Of a stretch of 64,000 nt of DNA, positions 27,138 to 36,461 are shown piece by piece. Within the stretch, counting starts at the first letter, position 1; each line of letters starts with the position of its first letter. The notes beneath the pieces are model-generated. The model saw only the letters and a list, made by a program, of their open reading frames with translations, searched no databases and was not told where the DNA came from. The stretch lies in contig JBBSEX010000005.1 in assembly GCA_038239345.1 (NCBI GenBank), forward strand, positions 248,001 to 312,000, read 5' to 3'. The position numbers and the translations under genes were made by a program. Source of the DNA: JBBSEX01 sp038239345. Its GTDB lineage: Bacteria > Acidobacteriota > Terriglobia > Bryobacterales > Bryobacteraceae.

Positions 27138-27688
27138 CGCGCACCTACCAGCGGCTCCAGCATCTTTCTCAACTTCTGTACCGCGCGAAAAATGCTATGC
27201 TTCGCTGCGTTCCCGCTCAATCCCAAAGCACCGCTGATTTCTTCAATCGACAGGCCTTCGTAATGTCGCAGCACAAACGCCGTTCGCTCCTGTTGACTCA
27301 ATTCGCTCAGCGCCTGCTCGACACAAACCTGCACCTGCCCGCTCAGCAGAGTCCGTTCCGGGCCAGGAGACGGCGAGGCGACCGCGGCCAACATTTCGTC
27401 CCCGGATTCGTTATGCTTACTTTTTCGCGACCGCAAAAAGTCCAAAGAATAATTCGCCGCGATCCGATAGAGCCACGTCCCGAAACCAGCGCGATTCTCG
27501 TAGCGATTTAGCTGTTTATAAGCCCGCAAAAACGTCTCCTGCACGATATCCTCGGCATCCTGCTCATTACCTGTCATCCGAAACGCAAGCCGGAACACAC
27601 TTCGACCGTGGCGCTCCACCAGCACCCGAAACGCGTCACTATCGCCAGCCTGAGCCCTGGCAACAGCGGCTAGCTCGGTCTCTTCCAT
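27134..27688 (-). CDS. ECF RNA polymerase sigma factor (RpoE-like)
   Basis: 184 residues. Region 2 is FRLAFRMTGNEQDAEDIVQE and TFLRAYKQLNRYENRAGFGT, with the WLYRIAANYSLDFLRSRK helix. Region 4 is LSQQERTAFVLRHYEGLSIE and EISGALGLSGNAAKHSIFRA. It heads a four-gene operon with its anti-sigma factor. Upstream on its strand there is AAGGGG before the ATG and a small inverted repeat CTACA-ATTG-TGTAG (27703-27716). Confidence 0.95.
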   Translation of the reverse strand: MEETELAAVARAQAGDSDAFRVLVERHGRSVFRLAFRMTGNEQDAEDIVQETFLRAYKQLNRYENRAGFGTWLYRIAANYSLDFLRSRKSKHNESGDEMLAAVASPSPGPERTLLSGQVQVCVEQALSELSQQERTAFVLRHYEGLSIEEISGALGLSGNAAKHSIFRAVQKLRKMLEPLVGAR

Positions 27689-27819
27689 TCACCCCTTAGA
27701 CTCTACAATTGTGTAGCGGTTAGGTGGGACCCGGTGGAAAAAATAGCTCTAGCGGTAAGAGAGACCCAATCGAAGGTGGGTAGCCCGCTCCCGTGTTCAC
27801 AAGATCCCAACCCATCCTG

Positions 27820-27839
27820 CCTAAGTACACGTACCTAGG
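27820..27839. promoter_or_regulatory. Imperfect palindrome in the divergent intergenic region
   Basis: CCTAAGTAC-AC-GTACCTAGG has 9-base arms with one mismatch. It lies in the 271-base gap between the ECF sigma gene and the divergent gene at 27960, about 130 bases from each. The symmetry fits a dimeric regulator site. The rest of this gap shows no gene. Confidence 0.35.
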
Positions 27840-27959
27840 ACACGTCGTAAATCCAATCCGCGGCTTTCTATTACCCGCCCCGATCCCCGCTAAAAACCCG
27901 ACGGCTCATCCCCATTTGCGCTCATTAAAACTCTGTTTCGGGATATATACTAAAGTCCT

Positions 27960-28649
27960 ATGCGTTTTCTTCGATTATTGGGGATTTTACCTATCGCGGT
28001 GTGTGCCGCTGCGCAAACGCCTGCCGCTGGCCTGTGGGCACAACTCCAGGAAAACCGCGAAAGGCTGCCGAGCGTGCACCAGGTTTTTGATGTATCGCAA
28101 AAGGTAAAGACGGCTGTTAACAGCCAAACTTCCATCTGGCAGCTTGTGCTCGATATGTCGGCTCAGAAATGGCGCGAGGAATCCGTCACCCAGTCTGGCA
28201 CCCATATTCGGCTTTTCGACGGCACGGATTTGCTATTGATCGAAGCCGGTAGCACGGACTTCCGGCGGATGAAGCGTAAGGCTAAGGATTTAGATCCGAT
28301 TCCCAATCCCTATAACGCCGACGAACCGGATTGGGCAAAGGCCGTGGAAGCAAACCGCAGGTCATGCGGCGACCTTTGGAAAGATCATCTCTGCGTGTTG
28401 GTGGATGTTCCGCTCAAGCAGGGAAGCCGCCATAACGGCGGTGGTTTCGCGAGGCTGGTGGAAGGCAACGCCCGCCTCCTGGTGGACGCTGAAAATGGGT
28501 TGATCCTGACGATCAACACCATGCAGTTACTGGAGGATCACTCCCACCGCTGGCGCGCCGACACCACCTACACGATGAAAGAAATGAAGGTTGGAGAAAC
28601 CGCGAACGCCGGCATATTTAAGTCACCCGCCGAAGGCAGCGCCCGCTAA
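27960..28649 (+). CDS. Exported hypothetical protein, paralogue of the next gene
   Basis: 229 residues with signal peptide (FLRLLGILPIAVCAAAQ). The mature part aligns over its whole length with the N-terminal 220 residues of the next gene: compare WQLVLDMSAQKWREESVT here with RELVLDMAGRQWREKSVT there, and LWKDHLCVLVDVPLKQ with LWKDHDCVLVDVPLKQ. The overall pattern resembles LolA-like outer-membrane lipoprotein-handling domains, but that is only an impression. A TATACT box lies 9 bases before the ATG, so the mRNA leader must be very short. Confidence 0.75.
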   Translation: MRFLRLLGILPIAVCAAAQTPAAGLWAQLQENRERLPSVHQVFDVSQKVKTAVNSQTSIWQLVLDMSAQKWREESVTQSGTHIRLFDGTDLLLIEAGSTDFRRMKRKAKDLDPIPNPYNADEPDWAKAVEANRRSCGDLWKDHLCVLVDVPLKQGSRHNGGGFARLVEGNARLLVDAENGLILTINTMQLLEDHSHRWRADTTYTMKEMKVGETANAGIFKSPAEGSAR

Positions 28650-28730
28650 CACCGAATCCGTGCGATCCGTATATTCGCGCATTCAATAGAATCCGGCTCA
28701 GCCAAATTGCGCCCGATATTCTATATCGCT

Positions 28731-29891
28731 ATGCGCTTTCTTCCATTATTTGGAATTTCCCATCTCGCACTATCGCTAGTTGCGCAAACGCCGGCAAGTA
28801 CCCTGTTATCGGAACTCGCAGGCAAGCGGGAGAAACTTCCAGGGATCCATCAGGAATTCGACGGTTCCCAGACGGCGAAGTCCGTTGGCACGAGCCAATC
28901 ATCCAAGCGCGAGTTGGTACTCGATATGGCAGGCCGGCAATGGCGCGAAAAGTCGGTAACCGGATCGGGCACCCGTATCCGGATCTTCGATGGAACGGAC
29001 CTGATTTCAATCGAGGAAGGCAGCGATGAATATTTGCGAACCAAGCGCCGCTCCGGCGACGCCGATCCCCTTCCACAACCATACCGCGCCGGCGACCCTG
29101 AATGGTCGAAGGCGATCGAACGGCAGCGGCGCCCATGCGGCAAACTATGGAAAGATCACGATTGCGTGCTGGTGGACGTGCCCCTCAAACAGTGGACCCA
29201 TATGGCAGCCGGAACTGCCTACACAAAGTTGATAGAAGGCAATGCCCGAATCCTGTTCGACGTGGAAACTGGACTGATCCTGTCGATGAGCACCGCCCGA
29301 TTACTTGAGAATCGGAGCCGACGGTGGCAAACCGACATCATCTATACGGCTAAGGGGATGACCTTCGATGCGCCCTTGACTGCCTCGCTCTTCACACTGC
29401 CCGGCGATGATATGCGTGAAGTAAAACTGCTGTCGTCGTGGAATGCCGCCAGAATCAGGAAGGACCTCGTCGGTAAGCCTGCCCCCGAACTGGCAATCAC
29501 GGACATCCGGGGAAACCCGATCACACTCTCCGCTTGGAAGGGAAAAACCGTCCTCCTTGATTTCTGGACAACTTGGTGTCCGCCCTGCCGGGCCGACGGT
29601 CCCGCGCTTGAGAAGCTTTACACAAAATACGGCGCGAAGGACCTGCTGATACTTGGCATATCGGTTAGCGAGGAGCGCGAGCTTGTCGAAAAGTTTTTGA
29701 AAGAGCATCCTCATACCTATCCCGTTGCCCTAACCACCGAAAGTGAGATGCCGCGCCGGTACCAGATTGGCGTTTTTCCAACCTATATTGTCATCGACAA
29801 GGACGGCATGGTGGCCTCGGCTGTCGAAGGCGATCGAGGCTTTGGCGACCTTCGGAAGCTTCTAAAAAAGGCTGGAATGGAAATCGACTAG
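28731..29891 (+). CDS. Exported domain fused to TlpA-like thioredoxin
   Basis: 386 residues from the ATG at 28731 (MRFLPLFGISHLA); the frame is open to 28707. After a signal peptide, residues 20-225 are a diverged copy of the preceding gene product. Residues about 240-385 are a thioredoxin/redoxin domain with WCPPC (Cys283 and Cys286) in LLDFWTTWCPPCRADGP and cis-Pro in IGVFPTYIVIDKDG. The layout suggests a periplasmic thiol oxidoreductase with its own substrate-binding part. It arose by tandem duplication followed by fusion, or by loss of the redoxin from the first copy. Confidence 0.85.
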   Translation: MRFLPLFGISHLALSLVAQTPASTLLSELAGKREKLPGIHQEFDGSQTAKSVGTSQSSKRELVLDMAGRQWREKSVTGSGTRIRIFDGTDLISIEEGSDEYLRTKRRSGDADPLPQPYRAGDPEWSKAIERQRRPCGKLWKDHDCVLVDVPLKQWTHMAAGTAYTKLIEGNARILFDVETGLILSMSTARLLENRSRRWQTDIIYTAKGMTFDAPLTASLFTLPGDDMREVKLLSSWNAARIRKDLVGKPAPELAITDIRGNPITLSAWKGKTVLLDFWTTWCPPCRADGPALEKLYTKYGAKDLLILGISVSEERELVEKFLKEHPHTYPVALTTESEMPRRYQIGVFPTYIVIDKDGMVASAVEGDRGFGDLRKLLKKAGMEID

Positions 29892-29911
29892 CGACTCTCC
29901 GGCCCCGGGGC

Positions 29912-30833
29912 CTAAGTTTCAGCCCTCTCTACTCCGCTACGCAGAGTTAGGAAAACACTCGCCACAACGATGGCCGCTCCAGCCAGCATTCGAACCGTGA
30001 TCGGTTCCCCGGCTACAAAGTAGCCCAACGCCACCGCGACAATCGGATTCACATAAGCATGGCTCGCCACCCGAGTGGCCGGCATGCGGGCGAGTAGCCA
30101 TACAAACGCGGTAAATCCGATCAGTGATCCGCAGACTATTAGATATAGCAGTCCCATTCCCGCCCGTAGCGAGACGTGTGGAAACGGCTGCATCTCACCG
30201 AACACCGCCGATAAAATCAGCAGCATCCCACCGCCCAGCATCATCGCCGCTCCGGCCGTTAGTACCTTCGATTCCGGCAAAGGTAAAGATCGGTTGAGTA
30301 CCGAGCCCAACGCCCAGGCGACAGCGCCGCCTAAAATCGCCACGCGGGGAAGTATTGTCAGATTTTGCGCTCCATTTGGCAGAAGCAGCACGCCCACTCC
30401 GCAGAACCCTATAAGAGTGGCGGATACCAACCGCCAGCGAAATGGCTGCTGCCTGAAAACAAACATTCAGAGTAATTGCGATCAGGGGAAGCGTAGCTTC
30501 AAGGACGGATGCGATTCCCGATGGCACGTACTTTTCAGCCCAGAACAGCGCCCCATACTCCGCCACGAACATCAGGAAACCAATGATTCCAAGGCTGCGC
30601 CATTCGACGAATATCGGACGGGCCTGCCCTTTTACCCGCATGAAGATGTAGAGCGATACACCAGCGATAAGGAATCGGACGCCAGCCGCGGACAGAGGTG
30701 GCACGTCTTGCACTACTATCCGAATCGCCAGGAACGTTGTTCCCCACAAAACGTAAATCGCAAAAAACGCCAGTACAACACGCAGGTCAATCTTGGAATT
30801 CACAGGCGCCGAGGTAACCGTTGTCGATAGCAT
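29912..30833 (-). pseudogene. Frameshifted EamA/DMT-superfamily transporter
   Basis: The N-terminal half (30833 to about 30463) has FAIYVLWGTTFLAIRIVV, an EamA first helix, and GIASVLEATLPLIAITLN. The second half continues in another frame (about 30466 to 29912) with FVFRQQPFRWRLVSATLIG and ATRVASHAYVNPIVAVALGY, typical of the second EamA repeat. A net +1 base at about 30463, beside T-runs, breaks the frame. The complete protein would have ten helices and export small metabolites. It is divergent from a CGNR regulator, a pairing seen elsewhere for drug/metabolite exporters. Confidence 0.85.
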
Positions 30834-30893
30834 AGCTGGTTACCATGCTACAGTGGGCGAAGTAACCTTTTAATTCGCTTTGGAGGGTTAGCG

Positions 30894-31469
30894 ATGGCGA
30901 AACCATTTCTCTTGATATCCGGCCATCCGGCGCTCGATTTCGTCAACACACTGGATTGGCGCTTCCGCAATGAAGGTCCGGAGGAGTTGCTGCCAGCCTA
31001 TGCCGACCTTGTACGATTCACTGAGCAGTCGAAGCTAATCGGGCACAAGACCGCGGAACGGCTCGTGCGTACCGTGAATGATCGTTCCGGTATAGCCGTC
31101 CTTGAATCGTGCAGAGAGTTTCGGGAGGCGATGGCGGAGGTGATGTATGAGACAGGCGCGCCTCTAGACACGCTGGAGCACTACTTCAAAGACGCGAGTG
31201 GCCACCAGAAACTCGGCTGGAAGGGCTCACGTTTGGAATGGAGTTGGTCTGGAATGGGGCGGCAGGCCGGGCTCCCGCTGTGGCTGCTGGCAGCAAGCGC
31301 GTCGCAGTTGATGCTGTCGGAAAACGTGCGAATGATGGGCGAATGCGGTAATCCCGAGTGCCGCTGGCTGTTTCTGGACAACAGCAAGAATCACACCAGG
31401 CGCTGGTGCGAGATGAAGATCTGCGGCAACCGGATGAAGGCTCGGCGATTCAAAGCGAACCGCCTCTGA
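30894..31469 (+). CDS. CGNR zinc-finger transcriptional regulator (ABATE domain)
   Basis: 191 residues. The N-terminus (LISGHPALDFVNTLDWR) is the ABATE-domain signature, and the C-terminus is a CGNR zinc finger with CGNPECRWLFLD and RRWCEMKICGNRMKARRF, providing four Cys. A GGAGG ribosome site precedes the ATG. It is divergent from the EamA transporter gene with 60 bases between them, so it probably regulates that gene. Confidence 0.92.
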   Translation: MAKPFLLISGHPALDFVNTLDWRFRNEGPEELLPAYADLVRFTEQSKLIGHKTAERLVRTVNDRSGIAVLESCREFREAMAEVMYETGAPLDTLEHYFKDASGHQKLGWKGSRLEWSWSGMGRQAGLPLWLLAASASQLMLSENVRMMGECGNPECRWLFLDNSKNHTRRWCEMKICGNRMKARRFKANRL

Positions 31470-31471
31470 CG

Positions 31472-32863
31472 CTATTTTCGCGCGTCGGGATTCGGCTTGT
31501 AGGCATCGAAGGGCAGCGTATCGGGCAGCACTCGCACTGGCGTTGTGAACTTGAATGGATACTTGCCCCCACTGGGATAAGTCAGTTCCACAAATGCGGC
31601 GCTCCATCCCTTGGGGGGAGCGGAAAAATGCGCTACGTATACCCCATCGCCTCTTTCCTCTACCGCGGAACTCTTATAAGCCTGGCCAATTTTCTCCAGC
31701 CGGAAATCGCGCTTCTCTTCATCCGTCGCTTGCCATAATTTCACTTCCGTCGGCTTGGTGGTGGAAGTCACGCGGATCGATCCGTCCTTTTCAAAACTCC
31801 AAAAAAACTTCGGCCTTGGCGTTTGCCGCAGGATTGAATCGTAAAACGCAATCAAGCTTTCGCGTGCATCGGAGCCTCGCATGGAGTGATCCGTATTCGG
31901 GATGTAACGCAGGTATTTCTCGCCCTTCAACTCATCAAAATAAAATTGTGAAGAATCGGGCAGAAAAAACTGATCCCCGCCGGCATTCATCATGAATTTG
32001 GGCATCGTCAACCGGTCGCGATAACTGTACGGCTCCTCAATCTTCATTAGCGCCGCGTATTGCGGAGTGCCGTTCCAATCCATGATCCCCTTTTGGTCGT
32101 AATCCTTCACCGCTGGAGCCCAAAACCCATAGGCCCTGAAATGATGTTCGAAAGATTGCTGGATATTGAGAAGATCGATCACCAGGGGTGCGATTGCCAC
32201 AACGCGCTTATCGACGGCGGCCGTGGTCCACGTGGTCCAGCCGCGCTTCGATGCGCCCGAAACAACGAAATGATCGACTGTCACCTTATGTCCAGCCTGT
32301 TTCGCGCAGAAGCTGGTGACCGTATCCATGGCGCGCACTGCCGCCTTCGTCATCGGTAATCGCAGTGGCCAATTCTCATCGCCGGTGCGCAAATATTTAT
32401 CCCACGTGTAGGCGATGATCCCATCCTCCACGCGTTCCTTGCCGTCATCGGGAAACACCAGCGGTTGATTTGGCACCATGCGGAGTTCCGTCACAACGGA
32501 TTTCGTCACCGTCGCCATTTCCACCAGGAACGGGTCGGCTTTATCGGGGGCTTTACTGTTATTATTGCCGCCCGTGATGAAGAGGAACCCGGTGCTGAAC
32601 TCCACCTTATCTGGCACAACAACCGTCACCCAATGCTTCCAGATATTCCGATTCACTTCCTTCTCGCTACGCCACGCCTGTGATGTCATATCCAGCACGT
32701 AGGTGGTAACGCCGTCGCCGGGAATCGTCCCCACAAGTTCATATTTATAATGTGAGTCGGCGGCTTTTACGTAACGATCAAGCGCGGTGGGCGGACTCTT
32801 ATATTCGGCGGCGAAACACGCAGCGCAAAGCAGCGCGGCACAGGCAAATGATTTTATAGGCAA
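31472..32863 (-). CDS. PhoPQ-activated pathogenicity-related (PqaA-type) alpha/beta hydrolase
   Basis: 463 residues from a TTG start, with a signal peptide (SFACAALLCAACFAA). Family landmarks are SQAWRSEKEVNRNIWKHW, the nucleophile-elbow region VVSGASKRGWTTW, ALMKIEEPYSYRDRLTMPK and YIPNTDHSMRGSD holding the catalytic His. The family includes Salmonella PqaA; the activity is probably an exported esterase or peptidase. It is convergent with the CGNR gene, with stop codons 2 bases apart, and lies downstream of trpD on the same strand with an 11-base gap. Confidence 0.9.
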   Translation of the reverse strand: MPIKSFACAALLCAACFAAEYKSPPTALDRYVKAADSHYKYELVGTIPGDGVTTYVLDMTSQAWRSEKEVNRNIWKHWVTVVVPDKVEFSTGFLFITGGNNNSKAPDKADPFLVEMATVTKSVVTELRMVPNQPLVFPDDGKERVEDGIIAYTWDKYLRTGDENWPLRLPMTKAAVRAMDTVTSFCAKQAGHKVTVDHFVVSGASKRGWTTWTTAAVDKRVVAIAPLVIDLLNIQQSFEHHFRAYGFWAPAVKDYDQKGIMDWNGTPQYAALMKIEEPYSYRDRLTMPKFMMNAGGDQFFLPDSSQFYFDELKGEKYLRYIPNTDHSMRGSDARESLIAFYDSILRQTPRPKFFWSFEKDGSIRVTSTTKPTEVKLWQATDEEKRDFRLEKIGQAYKSSAVEERGDGVYVAHFSAPPKGWSAAFVELTYPSGGKYPFKFTTPVRVLPDTLPFDAYKPNPDARK

Positions 32864-32874
32864 GGTGAATAATA

Positions 32875-33900
32875 TCAGAGGCCAGCCGGCGATATCGCGG
32901 CAAGTTCTTCCACCTTACGCAGCGCCGCGCCGGAATCGATGGAGTGCGCGGCCTTGGCCATCGCCCGCTTCAGGTCTGTAGATTTTCCGCTAACCACCAG
33001 CGCGGCAGCGGCGTTGACCAGTACGATATCTCGCTGCGGCCCGCGAATTCCGTTCAAGATTTGGCGCCCGATGCCGGCATTATGGGTGATACCGCCACCA
33101 CGAAGGTCGGCCAGACTCGCCTGCCGCACTCCGAAATCCGCCGGGGTCCAGGTATGTTGCGTCACACCTTCCGGCGTTACTTCGAACACGAATGTCGGCC
33201 CCGTCGTGCTGATTTCATCCAGCCCATCAAAGCCGTGAACGACAAACGATCGATCGGTGCCGAGCCCAGCCAGCGCGGTCGCCATCAATGCCGCTGCTTC
33301 GCGCGATGGAGCGCCGATCAGCTGACGCGTGGCAAAAGCTGGATTGGTCAGCGGGCCTAAAAGATTGAATGCAGTTCGCATTTTCAGCGCCACGCGCGCG
33401 GGTTGGGCATGCCTCATCGCCGGATGGAAGGCCGGGGCATAAAGAAATCCGATCCCGATGTCTTGAATCGTGTGGGCCGCCTTATCCACATCGTCGAGAA
33501 GGGAAATTCCGAATGCCTCCAGGACATCGGCACTCCCACAGAGGCTTGAGATCGAGCGGTTGCCATGCTTCGCCACGCGGACTCCAGCGCCGGCGATTAC
33601 GAAAGCCGCGATCGTGGAAATATTGAACGTTTCAAGACCATCGCCACCGGTTCCACAGGTGTCTACCAGAGGGTTCCCGTCGGATAGCACATCCACCCGC
33701 CGGACCTTTTCCCGCATCGCCTGGGCGAACCCTAAAATTTCGTCCGCAGTCTCGCCCTTCATCCGTAAGGCGACCAGAAAAGCGGCGATTTGCGGAGGTG
33801 AGGCAGCGCCCTCCAGGATGGCCGTCATCGCTAAGCGGGCGTCCTCCGGCGATAGGTCCTGCGCGGCGACGGCGCGGTGAAGGAATCGAGCGAGAGGCAT
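32875..33900 (-). CDS. trpD: Anthranilate phosphoribosyltransferase
   Basis: 341 residues. The PRPP-binding loop is DTCGTGGDGLETFNIST, the anthranilate site includes HGNRSISSLCGSADVLEA, and VVHGFDGLDEISTTGPT is present. It joins anthranilate to PRPP in tryptophan synthesis. No other trp gene is in the window. The gene is divergent from sucC. Confidence 0.96.
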   Translation of the reverse strand: MPLARFLHRAVAAQDLSPEDARLAMTAILEGAASPPQIAAFLVALRMKGETADEILGFAQAMREKVRRVDVLSDGNPLVDTCGTGGDGLETFNISTIAAFVIAGAGVRVAKHGNRSISSLCGSADVLEAFGISLLDDVDKAAHTIQDIGIGFLYAPAFHPAMRHAQPARVALKMRTAFNLLGPLTNPAFATRQLIGAPSREAAALMATALAGLGTDRSFVVHGFDGLDEISTTGPTFVFEVTPEGVTQHTWTPADFGVRQASLADLRGGGITHNAGIGRQILNGIRGPQRDIVLVNAAAALVVSGKSTDLKRAMAKAAHSIDSGAALRKVEELAAISPAGL

Positions 33901-33976
33901 GATATAGTGGGGTGTTTGGTTCTCCTGAGGTCTACCCCAGATATAACATAGGTCTCAAAAAACCAGGCGGATTCCT

Positions 33977-35134
33977 ATGAAAATTCACGAGTATCAGGCT
34001 AAGGCAATCTTGGCCAAATACGGTGTACCCGTGCCTAAAGGCGAAGTCGCCTACACTGTCGAGGAGGCTGAAGCGGCGGCCAAATCCATTGGTGGACGCG
34101 TCGTCGTAAAGGCCCAGATTCATGCCGGTGGCCGAGGTAAAGGTGGCGGCGTCAAACTCGCCAACGACGCAACCGAAGCCCTGGAAATTGCCCGCAAAAT
34201 CCTCGGAATGACTCTGATTACCCATCAGACGGGACCCGAGGGACGACTGGTCCAACGGTTGCTCGTAGAAGAGACTCTGCCCATCGAGCGCGAGCTCTAT
34301 TTAGGTATCGTACTCGACCGCGCACTCGGCAAACCGGTCTTTATGGCATCGGCCGATGGCGGGATGGATATCGAAGAGGTGGCCGCGAAAGATCCCACGC
34401 GTATCCTGAAAGAACCGCTTGAGCCAGGCCTTGGACTCACCCCGTTTCAAGCGCGCAAACTCGCTTTTGGCATCGGAATACCGGCGGCCAGCATCAATCC
34501 CGCCGTCGCCGCGATGATCGCACTCTCCAAGGCCTACGACGGTATCGACGCCTCGTTGGCGGAGATTAATCCGTTTGTCCTGACCGGTGACGGCCGCGTC
34601 GTGGCGCTCGATGCGAAAATCACGATCGACGATAACGCTCTCTATCGCCACAAGGATCTGGTGGAACTTCGCGATCTGAACGAAGAAGATCCATTGGAAG
34701 TGGAAGCTTCGCGCTATGGCCTGAATTACATCAAACTCGACGGCACCGTCGCCTGCATGGTAAATGGGGCGGGCCTGGCGATGGGCACGATGGACATCAT
34801 TAAATATGCGGGCGGAAGTCCGGCAAATTTTCTTGACGTCGGCGGCGGCGCGAATGCCGAACAGATTAAGAACGCGTTTCGCATCCTGCTGTCGGATACC
34901 AGCGTGAAGGCGGTACTGATCAACATATTCGGCGGGATTCTGCGCTGCGATACGCTGGCCACGGGCGTAGTTGCCGCCGCGCGAGATTTGAATATTACGG
35001 TGCCCATCGTGGTCCGCATGGAAGGTACCAACGTGGAATTAGGCCAGGAAATTCTCGCTCACTCGGGATTCAATTTCACTATCGCCGACGGCATGAAGGA
35101 CGCAGCGGAGAAAGTCGTGAGGTTGGCGCAATGA
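33977..35134 (+). CDS. sucC: Succinate-CoA ligase beta subunit
   Basis: 385 residues. The ATP-grasp N-terminus begins MKIHEYQAKAILAKYGVPVP and has VVKAQIHAGGRGKGGGVKLA. The C-terminal CoA-ligase domain has GGGANAEQIKNAFRILL and INIFGGILRCDTLA. It works with SucD in the citric acid cycle, making ATP or GTP from succinyl-CoA. It overlaps sucD by ATGA. A TATAAC box at 33942-33947 could be its -10 element. Confidence 0.97.
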   Translation: MKIHEYQAKAILAKYGVPVPKGEVAYTVEEAEAAAKSIGGRVVVKAQIHAGGRGKGGGVKLANDATEALEIARKILGMTLITHQTGPEGRLVQRLLVEETLPIERELYLGIVLDRALGKPVFMASADGGMDIEEVAAKDPTRILKEPLEPGLGLTPFQARKLAFGIGIPAASINPAVAAMIALSKAYDGIDASLAEINPFVLTGDGRVVALDAKITIDDNALYRHKDLVELRDLNEEDPLEVEASRYGLNYIKLDGTVACMVNGAGLAMGTMDIIKYAGGSPANFLDVGGGANAEQIKNAFRILLSDTSVKAVLINIFGGILRCDTLATGVVAAARDLNITVPIVVRMEGTNVELGQEILAHSGFNFTIADGMKDAAEKVVRLAQ

Positions 35135-36000
35135 GTGTATTAGTAAACCAACACACCAAAGTGATGGTCCAGGGATTTACCGGGAAGGAAGGCACCTTTC
35201 ACGCGACGCAATCGATCGCCTACGGAACGCAAGTGGTGGGTGGAGTTACCCCCGGCAAGGGCGGTCAGAAACATCTCGCGCTTCCAGTATTCGACACGGT
35301 GATGGAGTGCGTTCAGGAAACCGGAGCGAATGCGACAGTCATTTTCGTTCCGCCGCCATTCGCCGCCGACGCCATTATGGAAGCCGCCGACGCGGGCCTG
35401 CCGCTAGTGGTATGCATCACCGAAGGCATTCCCGCGGCCGACATGATCAAGGTCTGGGCCTATTTGAAGAATCATCCCGCCACCCGCCTGATTGGGCCGA
35501 ACTGCCCGGGGGTGATCTCGCCCGGCAAATGTAAAATCGGAATTATGCCCGCGCACATTCATCGCCCCGGAAATGTCGGCGTGGTGTCGCGCTCGGGAAC
35601 GCTGACGTATGAAGCAGTCGGCCAGCTGACGAAGTTGGGCATTGGACAATCCACGTGCATCGGTATCGGCGGCGATCCGATTATCGGGACCAGTTTTACC
35701 GATGCCATCCGCATGTTCAATGAGGATCCGGATACGCACGCCATCGTGATGATCGGCGAAATTGGCGGGGATGCGGAAGAGCAGGCCGCGGCCTACATCA
35801 AGGCGAACGTGAAGAAACCGGTTGTCGGTTTCATCGCCGGCCAAACCGCGCCGCCGGGACGCCGCATGGGACACGCCGGGGCGATCATTTCCGGGGGATC
35901 GGGCAAGGCTGAAGACAAGATCAAGGCGATGGAAGAGGCGGGCATCACGGTGTGCCCCTCCCCAGCCGATATCGGAGCGAAGATTCAAAGCAGATTGTAA
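35131..36000 (+). CDS. sucD: Succinate-CoA ligase alpha subunit
   Basis: 289 residues. The CoA-binding Rossmann part has VQGFTGKEGTFHATQSIAYG and LIGPNCPGVISPGKCKIGIM, and the catalytic phosphohistidine is in GRRMGHAGAIISGGSGKAED. The ATG overlaps the TGA of sucC, ensuring equal synthesis of the two subunits. The ndk gene follows 4 bases after the stop, so the three genes form an operon in which the ligase and a nucleotide kinase are made together. Confidence 0.97.
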   Translation: MSVLVNQHTKVMVQGFTGKEGTFHATQSIAYGTQVVGGVTPGKGGQKHLALPVFDTVMECVQETGANATVIFVPPPFAADAIMEAADAGLPLVVCITEGIPAADMIKVWAYLKNHPATRLIGPNCPGVISPGKCKIGIMPAHIHRPGNVGVVSRSGTLTYEAVGQLTKLGIGQSTCIGIGGDPIIGTSFTDAIRMFNEDPDTHAIVMIGEIGGDAEEQAAAYIKANVKKPVVGFIAGQTAPPGRRMGHAGAIISGGSGKAEDKIKAMEEAGITVCPSPADIGAKIQSRL

Positions 36001-36004
36001 TTTT

Positions 36005-36424
36005 ATGAGCACAGAACGTACATTCGCCATGATTAAACCGGACGCCGTCGCGGCCGGCCAAGCGGGACAGATTCTCGCCGTAATCGAAGAGAACGGTTTT
36101 AAAGTAATTGGAATGAAGTTGAAGCGCATCTCCACCCTTGAGGCCGAGGCTTTCTATGGGGTGCATCGCGAGCGGCCATTCTTCAAAAGCCTGGTCACTT
36201 TTATGACCGAAGGACCTACGGTCGTGCTTGTTCTAGAACGCGATGACGCGGTGAAGAAATGGCGCGAAGTGATCGGCGCTACCAATCCCACCAATGCCGC
36301 CGAGGGCACTATACGCAAGCGATTCGCGGCCAGCATCGAACGCAACTGCGCCCATGGATCCGACGCCGCGGAAACAGCGGCCATCGAAATTCCCTTCTAT
36401 TTCAGCTCGTCTGAACTGCTGTAA
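36005..36424 (+). CDS. ndk: Nucleoside diphosphate kinase
   Basis: 139 residues from the ATG at 36005; a longer frame to 35822 overlaps sucD and is not used. It begins STERTFAMIKPDAVAAGQAG, the usual N-terminus, and has the catalytic His in IERNCAHGSDAAE. It balances NTP pools by phosphate transfer through phosphohistidine. It is clustered with sucCD, whose product nucleotide it can recycle. Confidence 0.96.
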   Translation: MSTERTFAMIKPDAVAAGQAGQILAVIEENGFKVIGMKLKRISTLEAEAFYGVHRERPFFKSLVTFMTEGPTVVLVLERDDAVKKWREVIGATNPTNAAEGTIRKRFAASIERNCAHGSDAAETAAIEIPFYFSSSELL

Positions 36425-36461
36425 TACTTCGCCAGACTCGTTGGAAATCCCCGAGGAAATT

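Noticed and set aside
29901..29912. GGCCCCGGGGCC as a terminator between convergent genes
   Set aside because: A perfect 12-base palindrome but with no loop and no T-run, so it cannot form a normal hairpin without losing pairs.
33482..33490. Perfect E. coli-type DnaA box TTATCCACA
   Set aside because: It lies inside the trpD coding sequence as a single copy; one such word is expected by chance in about 64 kb.
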